NCBI GenBank assembly: GCA_018436725.1
Contig: JAHDKT010000062.1
Coordinates: 1 to 64,000 of the forward strand
Direction: 5' to 3'
Source of the DNA: Synergistaceae bacterium
Lineage (GTDB): Bacteria; Synergistota; Synergistia; Synergistales; Aminobacteriaceae
Length of the DNA stretch: 64,000 nt
Part shown: piece after piece, positions 1 through 9,274 of the stretch
How the letters are laid out: each line of letters begins with the position of its first letter
How positions within the stretch are numbered: the stretch's first letter is position 1
The notes under the pieces: generated by a model
Databases searched by the model: none
Seen by the model: the letters and a program-made list of their open reading frames with translations, nothing else
Told to the model about the DNA's origin: nothing
Program-made: the position numbers and the translations under genes

Positions 1-138
1 ATGGTGATCCCCGGAGACAACGCGACGTTCGAGGTCGAGCTGATCGTGCCGATAGCGATGGACGCGGGACTTCGATTCGCGGTGCGCGAGGGCGGCCACA
101 CGGTGGGCGCAGGCGTCGTCACCGAAATTCTAGAGTAA
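1..138 (+). CDS. tuf: Elongation factor Tu, C-terminal fragment (cut by window start)
   Basis: The first 45 codons read in frame to a TAA stop and match the end of EF-Tu domain 3: MVIPGDN, then an [15 protein letters not shown] stretch and [10 protein letters not shown] at the C-terminus. EF-Tu delivers aminoacyl-tRNA to the ribosome as a GTP complex. The N-terminal GTPase domain lies outside the window. Only 21 bases separate the stop from rpsJ, so tuf is probably the gene just upstream in the same str-S10 transcription unit. Confidence 0.93.
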   Translation: MVIPGDNATFEVELIVPIAMDAGLRFAVREGGHTVGAGVVTEILE

Positions 139-159
139 TCCCTGAAAGGGGAGATCGCA

Positions 160-465
160 GTGGCAAAAAAAATTCGTATTCGGTTGAAGGCTTTCGATCA
201 CCGGGTTCTCGACAGTTCCGCCTCCCAGATCGCCGAAACGGCGGACAGGAGCGGCGCGAAGGTCTCGGGACCGATCCCCCTTCCCACCGAGATAAACAAG
301 GTAACTATCCTGAAGTCGCCCCATAAGGACAAGGATGCGCGCGAGCAGTTTGAAACACGGACACATAAGCGCCTTATCGACATCATCAACCCGACGCAGA
401 AAACGATGGACGCGCTTATGCAGCTGAACCTTCCTTCTGGAGTAGATATCCAGATTAAATTGTAG
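160..465 (+). CDS. rpsJ: Small ribosomal subunit protein S10
   Basis: This 101-residue protein has the usual S10 length and the S10 signatures [15 protein letters not shown] near the N-terminus and [15 protein letters not shown] around residues 65-80. S10 sits in the 30S head and is also NusE in antitermination complexes. It starts with GTG preceded by AAAGGGGAG. It is the first gene of the S10 group here and sits directly behind tuf. Confidence 0.97.
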   Translation: MAKKIRIRLKAFDHRVLDSSASQIAETADRSGAKVSGPIPLPTEINKVTILKSPHKDKDAREQFETRTHKRLIDIINPTQKTMDALMQLNLPSGVDIQIKL

Positions 466-498
466 GGGAAGCTCTGAGCTGAAAGGAGTTGGAGTGTA

Positions 499-1125
499 AT
501 GAGCATCGGTATTCTGGGGAAAAAACTCGGAATGGCCCAGATTTACAACGAGCAGGGCCAGGCCGTGCCTGTGACGGTCATTCAGGCCGGACCGTGCCCC
601 GTTGTGGATCTGAAGACTCCCGCCAAGGACGGATACAGCGCTCTCGTCCTAGGATTCGGCGAGCCCAATCCGAGAAAGCTGAACAAATCCCGCAAGGGGC
701 TGTTCGAGAAGGCTGAAGTGGAGCCGAAGAAGACCCTCCGCGAGTTCCGGGTCGATTCGGTCGACGAGTATTCCGTCGGCCAGGAGATAAGTGTCGCCCT
801 CTTTGCCGAGGGCGAGACGATCAACGTTTCCGGAACAAGCAAAGGTAAGGGCTTCGCCGGCGTCGTGAAGAAGTACCATTTCGGCGGTTCGGGCGCGAGC
901 CACGGCCACTCCGTGATGCATCGCCACGGCGGTTCGAGCGGCGCGAGCAGCTACCCCGGAAGAGTTTTCAAGGGCAAGAAGATGCCCGGTAGAATGGGCA
1001 ACGAGAAGGTCACAGTCAAAAACCTCGTTGTCGTTGCAGTGGACTCCGACAATAACCTGCTTCTTGTCAAGGGTGCGGTACCGGGCGCGAAAAACAGCCT
1101 GGTGACCCTTTACAAGAAGGGGTAG
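499..1125 (+). CDS. rplC: Large ribosomal subunit protein L3
   Basis: The 208-residue product begins MSIGILGKKLGMAQIYNE, the conserved L3 opening. The central GKGFAGVVKKYHFGG and SSYPGRVFKGKKMPGRMG segments are the L3 loop that reaches towards the peptidyl-transferase centre. The start is ATG after GGAGTTGGAG. It lies between rpsJ and rplD in standard S10-operon order. Confidence 0.97.
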   Translation: MSIGILGKKLGMAQIYNEQGQAVPVTVIQAGPCPVVDLKTPAKDGYSALVLGFGEPNPRKLNKSRKGLFEKAEVEPKKTLREFRVDSVDEYSVGQEISVALFAEGETINVSGTSKGKGFAGVVKKYHFGGSGASHGHSVMHRHGGSSGASSYPGRVFKGKKMPGRMGNEKVTVKNLVVVAVDSDNNLLLVKGAVPGAKNSLVTLYKKG

Positions 1126-1152
1126 TCGGCAGAGAAGGAGGCCGGAAATAAC

Positions 1153-1776
1153 ATGCCTACCCTGAAACTCGTCAGCTTCCAGGGAGAAACGGTCGGAGAA
1201 GTGCAGCTTGCGGACGGCGTTTTCGCCGCTCCCGTGCACGTTCCCGCCATGCATCAGGTCGTCGTCGCCCAGCTTGCGAACGCGAGGCTCGGAACGCAGT
1301 CCGCGAAGACGCGGGGAGAAGTCCGGGGCGGCGGCAAGAAGCCCTGGAGACAGAAGAAAACCGGACGCGCCCGTCACGGGAGCATCCGTTCGCCTCTGTG
1401 GGCCGGAGGCGGCGTCATTCACGCTCCGAAGCCCCGGGACTATAGTCAGAAGGTCAACAAGAAGGTCCGCCGCCTCGCGATGAAGAGCGCGCTGTCGCTT
1501 AAAGTCCGCGAGGAAATGATGACGGTCGTCAAATCGTTCGATATCGAAAAGCCCTCCACCAAGGAGATGCTCGCATTCCTCACGGCGGTCAACGCCCGGA
1601 AGCCCCTCATCATCCTTGCCGAGGGGAACGAGGCCGTCCTGAAATCGGCCCGCAACGTTCCGGGCGCCAAGGTGATCAACATGGTGAACATCAACGTCTA
1701 CGATCTTCTGAACGCCGGGATGCTCATAATGACGCCCGAAGTGGTGGCCAAGCTCGAGGAGGTGTATGTCGGATGA
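1153..1776 (+). CDS. rplD: Large ribosomal subunit protein L4
   Basis: At 207 residues this matches bacterial L4. The extended loop GGGKKPWRQKKTGRARHGS around residues 60-80, which lines the nascent-peptide exit tunnel, is intact. In E. coli L4 also represses its own operon; no leader structure could be judged here because the operon start lies upstream. Its stop overlaps the rplW start by four bases (ATGA), so the two genes are probably translationally coupled. Confidence 0.97.
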   Translation: MPTLKLVSFQGETVGEVQLADGVFAAPVHVPAMHQVVVAQLANARLGTQSAKTRGEVRGGGKKPWRQKKTGRARHGSIRSPLWAGGGVIHAPKPRDYSQKVNKKVRRLAMKSALSLKVREEMMTVVKSFDIEKPSTKEMLAFLTAVNARKPLIILAEGNEAVLKSARNVPGAKVINMVNINVYDLLNAGMLIMTPEVVAKLEEVYVG

Positions 1777-2069
1777 ACCTCGTAGCGCACGACATCATCA
1801 TCCGTCCGTTGATCACGGAGAAGAGCAGCAGTCTTATGGAACTGAACAAGTACACCTTCGAAGTCCACGCGTCCGCGAACAAGATCCAGGTCCGCAAGGC
1901 GATCGAGGAGATCTTCAAGGTGAAGGTGACGGGGGTTCATATAATGAACATCCACCCGAAACCGAAGAGAATGGGCGCCTTCCTCGGGAAGACCCGTTCG
2001 TGGAAAAAAGCGATAGTCAGCCTCGCTCCGGGAGAGCGTATCGACTTCTTCGAAGGCGCGAGCATTTAG
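1773..2069 (+). CDS. rplW: Large ribosomal subunit protein L23
   Basis: This 98-residue protein carries the L23 pattern: DIIIRPLITEKSS at the N-terminus, YTFEVHASANKIQVRKAIE in the middle and a basic KPKRMGAFLGKTRSWKKA loop. L23 sits at the exit tunnel and docks trigger factor and SRP. It starts at the ATG overlapping the rplD stop. Confidence 0.97.
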   Translation: MNLVAHDIIIRPLITEKSSSLMELNKYTFEVHASANKIQVRKAIEEIFKVKVTGVHIMNIHPKPKRMGAFLGKTRSWKKAIVSLAPGERIDFFEGASI

Positions 2070-2090
2070 CGGGAAGGAGAAAGGAAACCA

Positions 2091-2918
2091 ATGGCGATCA
2101 AGAAGTTCAACCCCTATACTCCGGGCCGCAGGTTCATGACCGTTCAGAAGAACGACGATCTTACCAAAAAGGATCCCGAGCGCTCTCTTCTCGAGCCTCT
2201 CCATAAGAAGGGCGGCAGGAACAATCGCGGCAGAATCACAATGCGCCACAGAGGCGGCGGCGCGAAGAGGCTGTACAGAGTCATCGACTTCAAAAGGAAC
2301 AAGCTCAACGTCCCCGGAAAAGTCGCCGCCATCGAGTACGATCCCAACAGGAACGCCAGGATCGCGCTCATTCACTACCTTGACGGCGAAAAGCGCTATA
2401 TCATCGCTCCCAAGGATCTGAACGTCGGCGACAAGATCGTCGCGGGCCCCGAGTCCGACATCCGGCCGGGCAACGCGCTGAAGCTGAAAGATATCCCGGT
2501 GGGAACCACCGTGCACAACCTCGAACTCGAGCCCGGCAGAGGCGGCAAGCTAGTCCGCGCGGCCGGAACATCCGCCCAGCTTATGGCGAAGGAAGGCAAG
2601 TACGCATACCTCCGGATGCCCAGCGGCGAGCTTCGCCTCATACTTCAGGAGTGCATGGCGACGATCGGGCAGGTCGGCAACGAAGACTACGAGAACGTGT
2701 CCTTCGGTAAGGCCGGGAAAACCCGTTGGCTGGGAAGACGTCCAATGGTTCGCGGTATGGTCATGAACCCTGTGGACCACCCCATGGGCGGCGGCGAAGG
2801 CAAGAGCAAATCGCACAAGCACCCCGTCTCCCCTTGGGGAACGCCCGCAAAAGGATACCGCACCCGGAAGAAGAAGCCGTCCGACAAGATGATCGTTCGG
2901 CGCCGGTACGAGAAGTAA
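2091..2918 (+). CDS. rplB: Large ribosomal subunit protein L2
   Basis: A 275-residue protein of normal L2 length. The RNA-binding OB and SH3-like cores are visible ([26 protein letters not shown]-like region at residues 80-90). The C-terminal [12 protein letters not shown] segment contains the conserved histidine linked to peptidyl transfer. The strong ribosome-binding site GGAAGGAG precedes the ATG. Confidence 0.97.
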   Translation: MAIKKFNPYTPGRRFMTVQKNDDLTKKDPERSLLEPLHKKGGRNNRGRITMRHRGGGAKRLYRVIDFKRNKLNVPGKVAAIEYDPNRNARIALIHYLDGEKRYIIAPKDLNVGDKIVAGPESDIRPGNALKLKDIPVGTTVHNLELEPGRGGKLVRAAGTSAQLMAKEGKYAYLRMPSGELRLILQECMATIGQVGNEDYENVSFGKAGKTRWLGRRPMVRGMVMNPVDHPMGGGEGKSKSHKHPVSPWGTPAKGYRTRKKKPSDKMIVRRRYEK

Positions 2919-2931
2919 GGAGGGACACTGA

Positions 2932-3213
2932 ATGGCTCGTTCCAGAAAGAAGGGGCCCTATGTGGATCAGAAGCTGCTCCGGAAGATCGAGGACATGAAC
3001 GAAGGAACAGCGAAGAAGGTCATGAAGACCTGGTCCCGCAGATCGACGATCGTTCCCGCCATGATTGGCCACACGATCGCGGTTCATAACGGACGGATCC
3101 ACATACCCATCTATATCAGCGAAAATATGGTCGGACACAAACTTGGCGAATTCGCGCCCACCCGCAAGTTCGGAGGACACGCGGGCCAGGAGCGTTCCTC
3201 AAGGGTTCGGTGA
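2932..3213 (+). CDS. rpsS: Small ribosomal subunit protein S19
   Basis: The 93-residue product starts [12 protein letters not shown] and contains the S19 signature [18 protein letters not shown] near the C-terminus. S19 binds 16S rRNA in the 30S head with S13. An AAGGAGGG motif sits at the proper distance before the ATG. It follows rplB by 13 bases. Confidence 0.97.
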   Translation: MARSRKKGPYVDQKLLRKIEDMNEGTAKKVMKTWSRRSTIVPAMIGHTIAVHNGRIHIPIYISENMVGHKLGEFAPTRKFGGHAGQERSSRVR

Positions 3214-3226
3214 GGAGGTAATGGTG

Positions 3227-3559
3227 ATGGAAGCTAAAGCCGTTGCCAGACAGGTGCGGGTTTCCCCAATAAAGGTACGTAGGGTGCTGACCCTTATCCG
3301 CGGCAAAAAAGTCGGAGAGGCTCTCGTCGCTCTCCGCTACAGCCCGCAGAAATCGGCGAAACTCGTCAGCAAGGTGTTGCAGAGCGCAGTGGCCAATGCG
3401 GAACACAATTTCGGCATGGACACCGACAAACTGCGTATAGTAGCAGCTACGGCGGATCAGGGGCCCGTGATGAAACGTTTTCGTCCGGTCTCCATGGGTA
3501 GGGCGCACCCCTATCGCCACCGTACGAGTCATGTGACTGTGATAGTCGCGGAACGGTAA
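3227..3559 (+). CDS. rplV: Large ribosomal subunit protein L22
   Basis: The reading frame is open upstream into rpsS, but the ribosome-binding site GAGGAGGT at 3212-3219 leaves the ATG at 3221 too close. ATG 3227 has about seven bases of spacing and gives the family opening MEAKAVARQVRVSPIKVR (110 residues, the usual length). The C-terminal MGRAHPYRHRTSHVTV is the L22 hairpin that lines the exit tunnel. The start choice is inferred from spacing. Confidence 0.95.
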   Translation: MEAKAVARQVRVSPIKVRRVLTLIRGKKVGEALVALRYSPQKSAKLVSKVLQSAVANAEHNFGMDTDKLRIVAATADQGPVMKRFRPVSMGRAHPYRHRTSHVTVIVAER

Positions 3560-3572
3560 GGAGGGGGAACTC

Positions 3573-4292
3573 GTGGGACAGAAAGTTCACCCAATCGGAT
3601 TCCGACTGGGAGTCGCCAGTGAGTGGGAATCCAAGTGGTTTGCCAGCGGCAAGGAGTATGCGAAGCACCTTCACGAGGATATCGCGCTTCGGAAGTATAT
3701 TGCGAAGAAGTGGGAGAGCGCCGGAATCTCCCGTATCGAAATAGAACGCGTAGGGCACGTCATTCGCTTCACTGTTTGGACCTCCCGGCCCGGTGTAGTT
3801 ATCGGGCGGGGCGGCGCCGAGATTCAGGTCATGAAAGACGAACTCCAGGCGAAGACCGGCGCGAAGATTATGATCAACGTCCAGGAGATCAAGAATCCGG
3901 ACGTCGAGTCGCAGCTTGTCGCAGTCGGCGTCGCGTCCGCGCTCGAGCGGAGAGTTTCCTTCCGCCGTGCGATGAAGCAGTCCATCTTCCGCGCCATGAA
4001 AGGCGGAGCGAAGGGGATCAAGATCTCCTGCGCCGGACGTCTGGGCGGAGCGGAAATCGCTCGGACCGAATGGTACAACGAAGGACGTCTGCCTCTTTCG
4101 ACGATCCGCGCCGACATCGACTACGGCTTCGCGGAGGCGAAGACCATGTACGGCGTCATCGGCGTCAAGGTCTGGATCTTCCGGGACAAGGAGAACGAGC
4201 GTCCCGCTCAGGCTCCCCGCCAGGGCCGCGGCCCTCGCCAGGACCGTTCCCGCGGAGATCGCGCCCCGGAGTCTTCCCGGGAAAGGGGGTAA
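3573..4292 (+). CDS. rpsC: Small ribosomal subunit protein S3
   Basis: This 239-residue protein begins MGQKVHPIGFRLGV from a GTG codon behind GGAGGGGG. The KH domain has the GxxG loop as VIGRGGAEIQ, and the C-terminal S3 signature region (GRLGGAEIARTEWYNEGR) is present. An Arg-, Gln- and Pro-rich tail of about 25 residues extends past the core. S3 forms part of the mRNA entry channel. It is followed closely by rplP. Confidence 0.97.
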   Translation: MGQKVHPIGFRLGVASEWESKWFASGKEYAKHLHEDIALRKYIAKKWESAGISRIEIERVGHVIRFTVWTSRPGVVIGRGGAEIQVMKDELQAKTGAKIMINVQEIKNPDVESQLVAVGVASALERRVSFRRAMKQSIFRAMKGGAKGIKISCAGRLGGAEIARTEWYNEGRLPLSTIRADIDYGFAEAKTMYGVIGVKVWIFRDKENERPAQAPRQGRGPRQDRSRGDRAPESSRERG

Positions 4293-4298
4293 AGCGCG

Positions 4299-4721
4299 AT
4301 GTTGATGCCCAGCAGAGTAAAATACAGAAAACCCTTCCGCCGCCCCCTCAAGGGGAAGGCGAAGGGAGGGACATATGTCGCCTTCGGCGAATACGGTCTT
4401 CAGACGCTCGACTGCGCCTGGATCACCGCGCGGCAGATAGAAGCCACGCGTGTCGCCATCTCCCGTAAGATGAAAAAAGGCGGCAAGATTTGGATTCGCA
4501 TCTTCCCCGACCACCCCTTCACCAAGAAACCCTTGGAGACCCGTATGGGAAAGGGAAAGGGCGCGCCCGAGTTCTGGGTGGCTCCGGTCAAGCGCGGAAG
4601 AATCCTCTTTGAAATCGCGGGCGTTCCCAGAGAGATCGTGGAAGAAGCATTCCGCACCGCATCCCACAAGCTGCCCGTCAAGGTGCGCCTTGTGGCCCGA
4701 GAAGGTTTTGGTGGTGAATGA
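4299..4721 (+). CDS. rplP: Large ribosomal subunit protein L16
   Basis: At 140 residues this is typical L16. The opening [14 protein letters not shown] and the internal [20 protein letters not shown] motif are characteristic. L16 contacts tRNA at the 50S A site and is added late in 50S assembly. Its stop overlaps the rpmC start (ATGA), a coupling arrangement repeated several times in this cluster. Confidence 0.97.
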   Translation: MLMPSRVKYRKPFRRPLKGKAKGGTYVAFGEYGLQTLDCAWITARQIEATRVAISRKMKKGGKIWIRIFPDHPFTKKPLETRMGKGKGAPEFWVAPVKRGRILFEIAGVPREIVEEAFRTASHKLPVKVRLVAREGFGGE

Positions 4722-4939
4722 ACATGGAGAGCAAGAATTTGCGCGACCTGACACTCGATGAACTGAACGAGAAACATAGACAGTACAAGGAAGAGCTGTT
4801 CAACCTGCGTTTCCAGAACGCCATCGGACAGCTGAAGAATACGAGCAGAATAAAAGATGTACGCAAGACGATCGCGCGAGTTCTGACGATCGTCCGCGAG
4901 AAGCAGATGGCCGGCGATCAGACCGCCGGAAGGAGGTAG
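4718..4939 (+). CDS. rpmC: Large ribosomal subunit protein L29
   Basis: A 73-residue two-helix protein with the L29 signature [20 protein letters not shown] followed by [20 protein letters not shown]29 binds near the exit tunnel beside L23. It starts at the ATG overlapping the rplP stop; ATG 4724 is a possible alternative that would remove two residues. Confidence 0.96.
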   Translation: MNMESKNLRDLTLDELNEKHRQYKEELFNLRFQNAIGQLKNTSRIKDVRKTIARVLTIVREKQMAGDQTAGRR

Positions 4940-4945
4940 TCCCGA

Positions 4946-5242
4946 ATGGAAGAGCGGAAACCTCACCGCAAGGTCAGGACCGGAACGGTCGTCAGCGACA
5001 AAATGGAGAAGACCGTCGTGGTTCGGGTGGAGCGGTTTGAAAAACACCCCCTCTACGGGAAGAGACTCGTCAGAGCGAAGAAGTATACGGCTCACGACGA
5101 AAAGAACGAATGCAGGATGGGAGATCTCGTGACAATCGGCGAGACACGCCCTCTCAGCAAGACGAAGCGCTGGACGCTTCTCGAGATAGTACGCAAGGCG
5201 CCCGTTTTCGACGAGGTTGCGGAGAACGGCGGGGAGGCGTAG
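4946..5242 (+). CDS. rpsQ: Small ribosomal subunit protein S17
   Basis: The 98-residue product has the OB-fold S17 core, with [20 protein letters not shown] and [19 protein letters not shown]17 is a primary binder of 16S rRNA helix 11. The ribosome-binding site GGAAGGAGG overlaps the end of rpmC. It is slightly longer than the E. coli protein through an acidic C-terminal tail. Confidence 0.97.
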   Translation: MEERKPHRKVRTGTVVSDKMEKTVVVRVERFEKHPLYGKRLVRAKKYTAHDEKNECRMGDLVTIGETRPLSKTKRWTLLEIVRKAPVFDEVAENGGEA

Positions 5243-5245
5243 GCT

Positions 5246-5614
5246 ATGATTCAGCTGACTACAGTGCTCAACGTCGCCGACAACTCCGGTGCTAAAAAAC
5301 TTTTCTGCATCCAGGTGCTCGGCGGGAGCAAGCGCAAGTGGGGAACCATAGGCGACGTTATCGTCGCCTCGGTTCGCGAAGCGATTCCCAACAGCAACGT
5401 CGCCAAGGGAGCCGTCGTCAAGGCGGTCATCGTGAGGACGAAGAAGGAAGTCCGCCGGGCGGACGGTTCATACGTTCGTTTCGACGACAACGCTGCGGTG
5501 ATCATCGATAACAACGGCGATCCCAAGGGTACCCGAATCTTCGGGCCCGTGGGCAGGGAGCTGAGGGCGAAGAAGTACATGCGTATTCTCTCCCTCGCGC
5601 CCGAAGTCGTATGA
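5246..5614 (+). CDS. rplN: Large ribosomal subunit protein L14
   Basis: This 122-residue protein begins [19 protein letters not shown] and ends [15 protein letters not shown]-like, the standard L14 ends. The internal [23 protein letters not shown] signature is intact. L14 forms an intersubunit bridge with 16S rRNA. Only three bases separate it from rpsQ. Confidence 0.97.
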   Translation: MIQLTTVLNVADNSGAKKLFCIQVLGGSKRKWGTIGDVIVASVREAIPNSNVAKGAVVKAVIVRTKKEVRRADGSYVRFDDNAAVIIDNNGDPKGTRIFGPVGRELRAKKYMRILSLAPEVV

Positions 5615-5630
5615 CGGAGGACAACGGATA

Positions 5631-5957
5631 ATGAGCAAGATGAGACTGAAAAAAGGCGACCGGGTGAAGGTAATATCCGGCAAGGATGCGGGCAAAGAGG
5701 GAAAGATTCTCCGCTGCATCCGCGACAGGGATCTGCTGGTCATCGAAGGTGTGAACATGGTCACCAAACATGTCAAGCCCTCGCAGAAGAACCCCAAGTC
5801 GGGTATCGTCAAGCAGGAAGCCCCGATCTACGCCAGCAAGGTCATGCTCGTATGCCCCTCCTGCGGCGCTGCAACACGCGTTGGTCGCGGCTATCTCGAG
5901 AACGGGAACAAGGTTCGCATGTGCAAGGCCTGCGGCGAGATCGTGGACCAGGTGTAA
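5631..5957 (+). CDS. rplX: Large ribosomal subunit protein L24
   Basis: A 108-residue protein with the N-terminal KOW motif KKGDRVKVISGKDAGKEGKI and the following VIEGVNMVTKHVKPSQ. The C-terminal part holds two CxxC pairs (CPSCGA and CKACGE), as in many zinc-binding L24 proteins. L24 is an early 50S assembly initiator. It lies between rplN and rplE as usual. Confidence 0.97.
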   Translation: MSKMRLKKGDRVKVISGKDAGKEGKILRCIRDRDLLVIEGVNMVTKHVKPSQKNPKSGIVKQEAPIYASKVMLVCPSCGAATRVGRGYLENGNKVRMCKACGEIVDQV

Positions 5958-5971
5958 GGAGGTAAGCGTGA

Positions 5972-6514
5972 ATGGCCCCTCGGCTGCTTGAGAAATATAA
6001 AAACGACGTCTCGCCGAAACTGGCGAAGGAATTCAGCTATAAGAACGTGATGGAGATCCCCCGCCTGAAAAAGGTCGTGGTGAATATCGGTGTGGGCGAC
6101 GCGAAGCTCGACATCAAGTTCATGGACTCCGCAATCGCGGAACTTGGCGCCATCACCGGCCAGCGCCCCCTGCTGAAGAGGGCGAAGAAATCGGTGGCCG
6201 GCTTCAAGGTCCGTCAGGGAATGCCCGTGGCGTGCACCGTCACGCTGCGCGGAGATCGTATGTGGGAGTTCCTGGATCGTCTTCTCTCTCTCGCGCTCCC
6301 CAGCATCAAGGACTTTCAGGGCGTCTCCCGCCGCGGTTTCGACGGAAGAGGCAACTACAATCTTGGTCTCAGGGAACAGCTTATTTTCCCCGAGATCAGT
6401 TACGACAAGGTCATCCGTCCCCGCGGTATGAACGTCTCGCTTGTGACATCGGCGAAGACGGATGAAGAAGCCCAGGCTCTTCTCCGCGAGCTGGGAATGC
6501 CGTTCACCCGGTAG
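5972..6514 (+). CDS. rplE: Large ribosomal subunit protein L5
   Basis: The 180-residue product has the L5 features [39 protein letters not shown] and the C-terminal [15 protein letters not shown]5 binds 5S rRNA in the central protuberance and touches the P-site tRNA. The ribosome-binding site AAGGAGG lies at the end of rplX. Confidence 0.97.
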   Translation: MAPRLLEKYKNDVSPKLAKEFSYKNVMEIPRLKKVVVNIGVGDAKLDIKFMDSAIAELGAITGQRPLLKRAKKSVAGFKVRQGMPVACTVTLRGDRMWEFLDRLLSLALPSIKDFQGVSRRGFDGRGNYNLGLREQLIFPEISYDKVIRPRGMNVSLVTSAKTDEEAQALLRELGMPFTR

Positions 6515-6530
6515 GAAGGGGGAGTCGAAA

Positions 6531-6716
6531 ATGGCGAGAAAAGCAATCAAGCATAAAGCGGCGCAACCCCCGAAATTTTCGGTGCGAAAGTATAATAGAT
6601 GTCCGCTCTGCGGCCGTGTTCATGCGTACATGAGAAGGTTCAACATGTGCCGTTGTTGTTTCAGGAAGCTCGCCCGCGAAGGGAAAATTCCCGGCGTCGT
6701 CAAGTCGAGCTGGTAG
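6531..6716 (+). CDS. rpsN: Small ribosomal subunit protein S14, zinc-binding type
   Basis: The ATG at 6531 follows GGAAGGGGGAG and gives exactly 61 residues, the length of type Z S14 (also called rpsZ). The four zinc ligands are CPLCGR and CRCC, spaced as in the family. The longer upstream reading frame overlaps rplE and is not needed. S14 sits in the 30S head. No zinc-free paralogue is visible in this window. Confidence 0.96.
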   Translation: MARKAIKHKAAQPPKFSVRKYNRCPLCGRVHAYMRRFNMCRCCFRKLAREGKIPGVVKSSW

Positions 6717-6744
6717 ACGAGTGGACTGAAGGGGGTCACTAGGA

Positions 6745-7149
6745 ATGTACGTTACCGATCCGATAGCGGATATGCTCACTCGCGTCAGAAACGCAAACAT
6801 GGTCTACCATGAGAGCGTCGACGTGCCGACGAGCAAGATAAAAATGGAGATTGCCCGCATCCTCAAGGAGACGGGCTACATAAAGAATTTCAAGGTTGTC
6901 AACGACCCGAAGAAGGCGTACAGCTCCATCCGCCTGTTCCTTTCCTACGGACCGAACAGGGAGAGGGTTATCCAGGGGCTGCGCCGGATCAGCAAACCGG
7001 GCAGACGAATATACGTGGGGCACGCCGACCTTCCGAAGGTCATGGGCGGACTCGGGATCGCCGTCATCTCCACACCGAAGGGCCTCAAAACCGACACGGA
7101 AGCCGGAACACTCGGCCTCGGCGGCGAAGTCCTCTGCTACGTGTGGTAA
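6745..7149 (+). CDS. rpsH: Small ribosomal subunit protein S8
   Basis: At 134 residues with the opening [17 protein letters not shown] and the C-terminal [27 protein letters not shown], this is a standard S8. S8 binds the central domain of 16S rRNA. In E. coli it also represses the spc operon; a matching mRNA site was not identified here. GAAGGGGGT precedes the start. Confidence 0.97.
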   Translation: MYVTDPIADMLTRVRNANMVYHESVDVPTSKIKMEIARILKETGYIKNFKVVNDPKKAYSSIRLFLSYGPNRERVIQGLRRISKPGRRIYVGHADLPKVMGGLGIAVISTPKGLKTDTEAGTLGLGGEVLCYVW

Positions 7150-7165
7150 GGAAGAGGTGGAGTAG

Positions 7166-7705
7166 ATGTCTCGAATCGGACGCAAACATATTCCGGTTCC
7201 CTCCGGAACGAACGTTGCCCTCGAGGACGGCGCGGTTGTCGTGAAGGGACCGAAAGGACGGCTCCAGACTCCCATGGTCCCGGGAATCGACGTATCGGTC
7301 GAAGCCGCCGTCGTCGTCGTCACCCGGCAGAACGACCAGAAGCAGACAAAGGCGTTCCACGGCATGATACGCGCCCTTGTCGCGAACATGGTTACCGGCG
7401 TCAGCACCGGCTTCAAGAAAGATCTTGAGATCGTCGGCGTGGGCTACCGCGCCCAGATGCAGGGAAAAAAACTTATCCTCAACCTAGGCTATTCCAACCC
7501 GGTGGAGTACGAAGCTCCCGAAGGTATCGAATTGGCCCTGGACGGACCGACGAAGCTCTCGGTCAAGGGTATAGACAAGCAGGTGGTAGGGCAGGTTTCC
7601 GCGGTAATCCGCGGCTTCCGTCCGCCCGAGCCGTATCAGGGCAAGGGAATCCGGTACGCCGGCGAGCATATTATTCGCAAGGCCGGAAAGACCGGAGCGA
7701 AGTAA
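7166..7705 (+). CDS. rplF: Large ribosomal subunit protein L6
   Basis: The 179-residue protein starts MSRIGRKHIPVPSG and has the duplicated L6 fold, with the C-terminal signature PPEPYQGKGIRYAGE near residues 150-165. L6 lies at the base of the factor-binding stalk. The ribosome-binding site is GGAAGAGGTGG. It is flanked by rpsH and rplR in conserved spc order. Confidence 0.97.
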   Translation: MSRIGRKHIPVPSGTNVALEDGAVVVKGPKGRLQTPMVPGIDVSVEAAVVVVTRQNDQKQTKAFHGMIRALVANMVTGVSTGFKKDLEIVGVGYRAQMQGKKLILNLGYSNPVEYEAPEGIELALDGPTKLSVKGIDKQVVGQVSAVIRGFRPPEPYQGKGIRYAGEHIIRKAGKTGAK

Positions 7706-7721
7706 TTCGAGGTGAATGGAC

Positions 7722-8087
7722 ATGAAAATGAAAACCAGAAGCGTATTGCGTGAAATTCGGCATGCCCGGCTTCGGAAAACCCTCTCCGGTACGGTGGAAA
7801 AACCGAGAATGGCTGTGTTTCACAGTCTGAAGCACATCTATGTTCAGTTCATCGACGACGAAAGAGGACATACTCTCGCGTCGGCGTCCACACTCGACCC
7901 CGTTGTACGGGGAAATCTTCCCGGGACATGCAACATCGAAGCGGCGAAGATCATCGGAAAAATAGCTGCCGAGCGCGCCCTCGCGAAAGGCATCACTTCG
8001 GTTGTTTTCGACAGGGGCGGCCACATGTTCCACGGAAAAGTAAAGGCCCTGGCCGATGCAGCCCGTGAAGCCGGACTGAAGTTCTAA
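7722..8087 (+). CDS. rplR: Large ribosomal subunit protein L18
   Basis: L18 is recognised by [26 protein letters not shown] near the N-terminus and the C-terminal [28 protein letters not shown]. It binds 5S rRNA with L5. Two in-frame ATGs are possible, at 7716 and 7722. The GAGGTGA ribosome-binding site ends next to 7716, so 7722 (121 residues) has the better spacing. Confidence 0.95.
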   Translation: MKMKTRSVLREIRHARLRKTLSGTVEKPRMAVFHSLKHIYVQFIDDERGHTLASASTLDPVVRGNLPGTCNIEAAKIIGKIAAERALAKGITSVVFDRGGHMFHGKVKALADAAREAGLKF

Positions 8088-8103
8088 CTGGGAGGCGCAT
8101 GCG

Positions 8104-8616
8104 ATGATTAAAAAGAAGTTGGATGCCAAGGGGATGGAACTCACCGAGCGCGTTGTCGCCATCAACCGCGTGAGCAAAGTCGTCAAGGGCGGAAAAAGAT
8201 TCAAGTTCAGCGTCCTCGTCGTCGTCGGCGACGGCGACCGGTACGTCGGAGTCGGTATGGGAAAGGCCAAGGAAATTTCCGAGGCCGTCCGTAAAGGAAT
8301 CGACAAGGCGGGGAAGAGTCTCTTCGAGATCAAGAAGATAGGCAATACGATTCCCCATCCCATCATCGGCAGCTTCGGAGCCGCCGAGGTCCTCCTCAAG
8401 CCGGCCGCGCCCGGAACGGGAGTTATCGCTGGCGGCGTGGTGCGCGCCATCATGGAGCTTGGGGGCGTGAAAGACGTCGTGAGCAAGGTGATCGGCCGCA
8501 CGTCGAACCCCATCAACGTCGCCTGGGCGACCATGCGCGCCGTCGAGGAGATGCGGACCCCCGACGAGATTCTGCGGCTCAGAGGCAAAAAGTCTCTCGA
8601 CGCCGCTGCGGAATAG
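8104..8616 (+). CDS. rpsE: Small ribosomal subunit protein S5
   Basis: A 170-residue S5 with the N-terminal double-stranded-RNA-binding-like domain ([20 protein letters not shown], then GYG-like [20 protein letters not shown]). The C-terminal domain contains [23 protein letters not shown]5 lines the mRNA entry and affects decoding fidelity. GGGAGGCG precedes the ATG. Confidence 0.97.
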   Translation: MIKKKLDAKGMELTERVVAINRVSKVVKGGKRFKFSVLVVVGDGDRYVGVGMGKAKEISEAVRKGIDKAGKSLFEIKKIGNTIPHPIIGSFGAAEVLLKPAAPGTGVIAGGVVRAIMELGGVKDVVSKVIGRTSNPINVAWATMRAVEEMRTPDEILRLRGKKSLDAAAE

Positions 8617-8629
8617 GAGGCTGACCGTA

Positions 8630-8815
8630 ATGGCCAAACTTCGGATTACCTGGAAGAAGAGCGGTATCGGGAAGCCGGAAGTGCAGAAGCGCACGGTCCG
8701 CGCTCTTGGATTGAGAAAACTCAACCACACAGTAGAACACAACGATACGCCCCAGATACGCGGCATGGTGAACAAGGTCAGCCATCTGGTCGAGTGCGTC
8801 GTCGTCGACGAGTAG
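8630..8815 (+). CDS. rpmD: Large ribosomal subunit protein L30
   Basis: This 61-residue protein has the L30 pattern [20 protein letters not shown], followed by [30 protein letters not shown]. Length and position between rpsE and rplO are standard. L30 is absent from some bacteria, so its presence is mildly informative for taxonomy. Confidence 0.96.
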   Translation: MAKLRITWKKSGIGKPEVQKRTVRALGLRKLNHTVEHNDTPQIRGMVNKVSHLVECVVVDE

Positions 8816-8827
8816 GAGGAACGCGCC

Positions 8828-9274
8828 ATGAGTTTGCATGAACTGCGCCCGGCGCCGGGCGCCAAGACGAAAGGCAAGCGCCTCGGACAGGGAATCGGGA
8901 GCGGCACCGGCAAAACGGCGGGCAAAGGAAACAAGGGACAGAAAGCCAGGAGCGGCGGCGGAGTTCGTCCCGGTTTCGAAGGCGGTCAGATGCCCATGAT
9001 GCGGCGCATCCCCAAGAGAGGCTTCAACAACGCTCGATTCGCGAAAGTGTACCAGATCGTCAACGTGGAGGATATCGCCTCCCGCTTCGAGGCGGGGGCG
9101 ACCGTAGGATACGAGGAGCTGCACGCAGTGCGTCTTGTACAGAAGGATCGTCTCCCCGTCAAGGTTTTGGCGAACGGAGAGATGGACAAGCCTCTCACGG
9201 TCCGCGCCAACGCCTTCAGCGCCGGAGCGAAGGCAAAAATAGAAGCTGCGGGTGGGAAGGTCGAGGTGGTCTAA
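8828..9274 (+). CDS. rplO: Large ribosomal subunit protein L15
   Basis: The 148-residue product begins [18 protein letters not shown] and has the Gly- and Lys-rich N-terminal extension [20 protein letters not shown] that penetrates 23S r[20 protein letters not shown] is the family signature. The secY start codon directly abuts its stop, consistent with tight coupling. Confidence 0.97.
   Translation: MSLHELRPAPGAKTKGKRLGQGIGSGTGKTAGKGNKGQKARSGGGVRPGFEGGQMPMMRRIPKRGFNNARFAKVYQIVNVEDIASRFEAGATVGYEELHAVRLVQKDRLPVKVLANGEMDKPLTVRANAFSAGAKAKIEAAGGKVEVV

Noticed and set aside
649-1422. Long minus-strand open frame over rplC and rplD
   Set aside because: Antisense shadow of two conserved ribosomal genes; the GC-rich codon pattern keeps the reverse frame open. 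No family resemblance.
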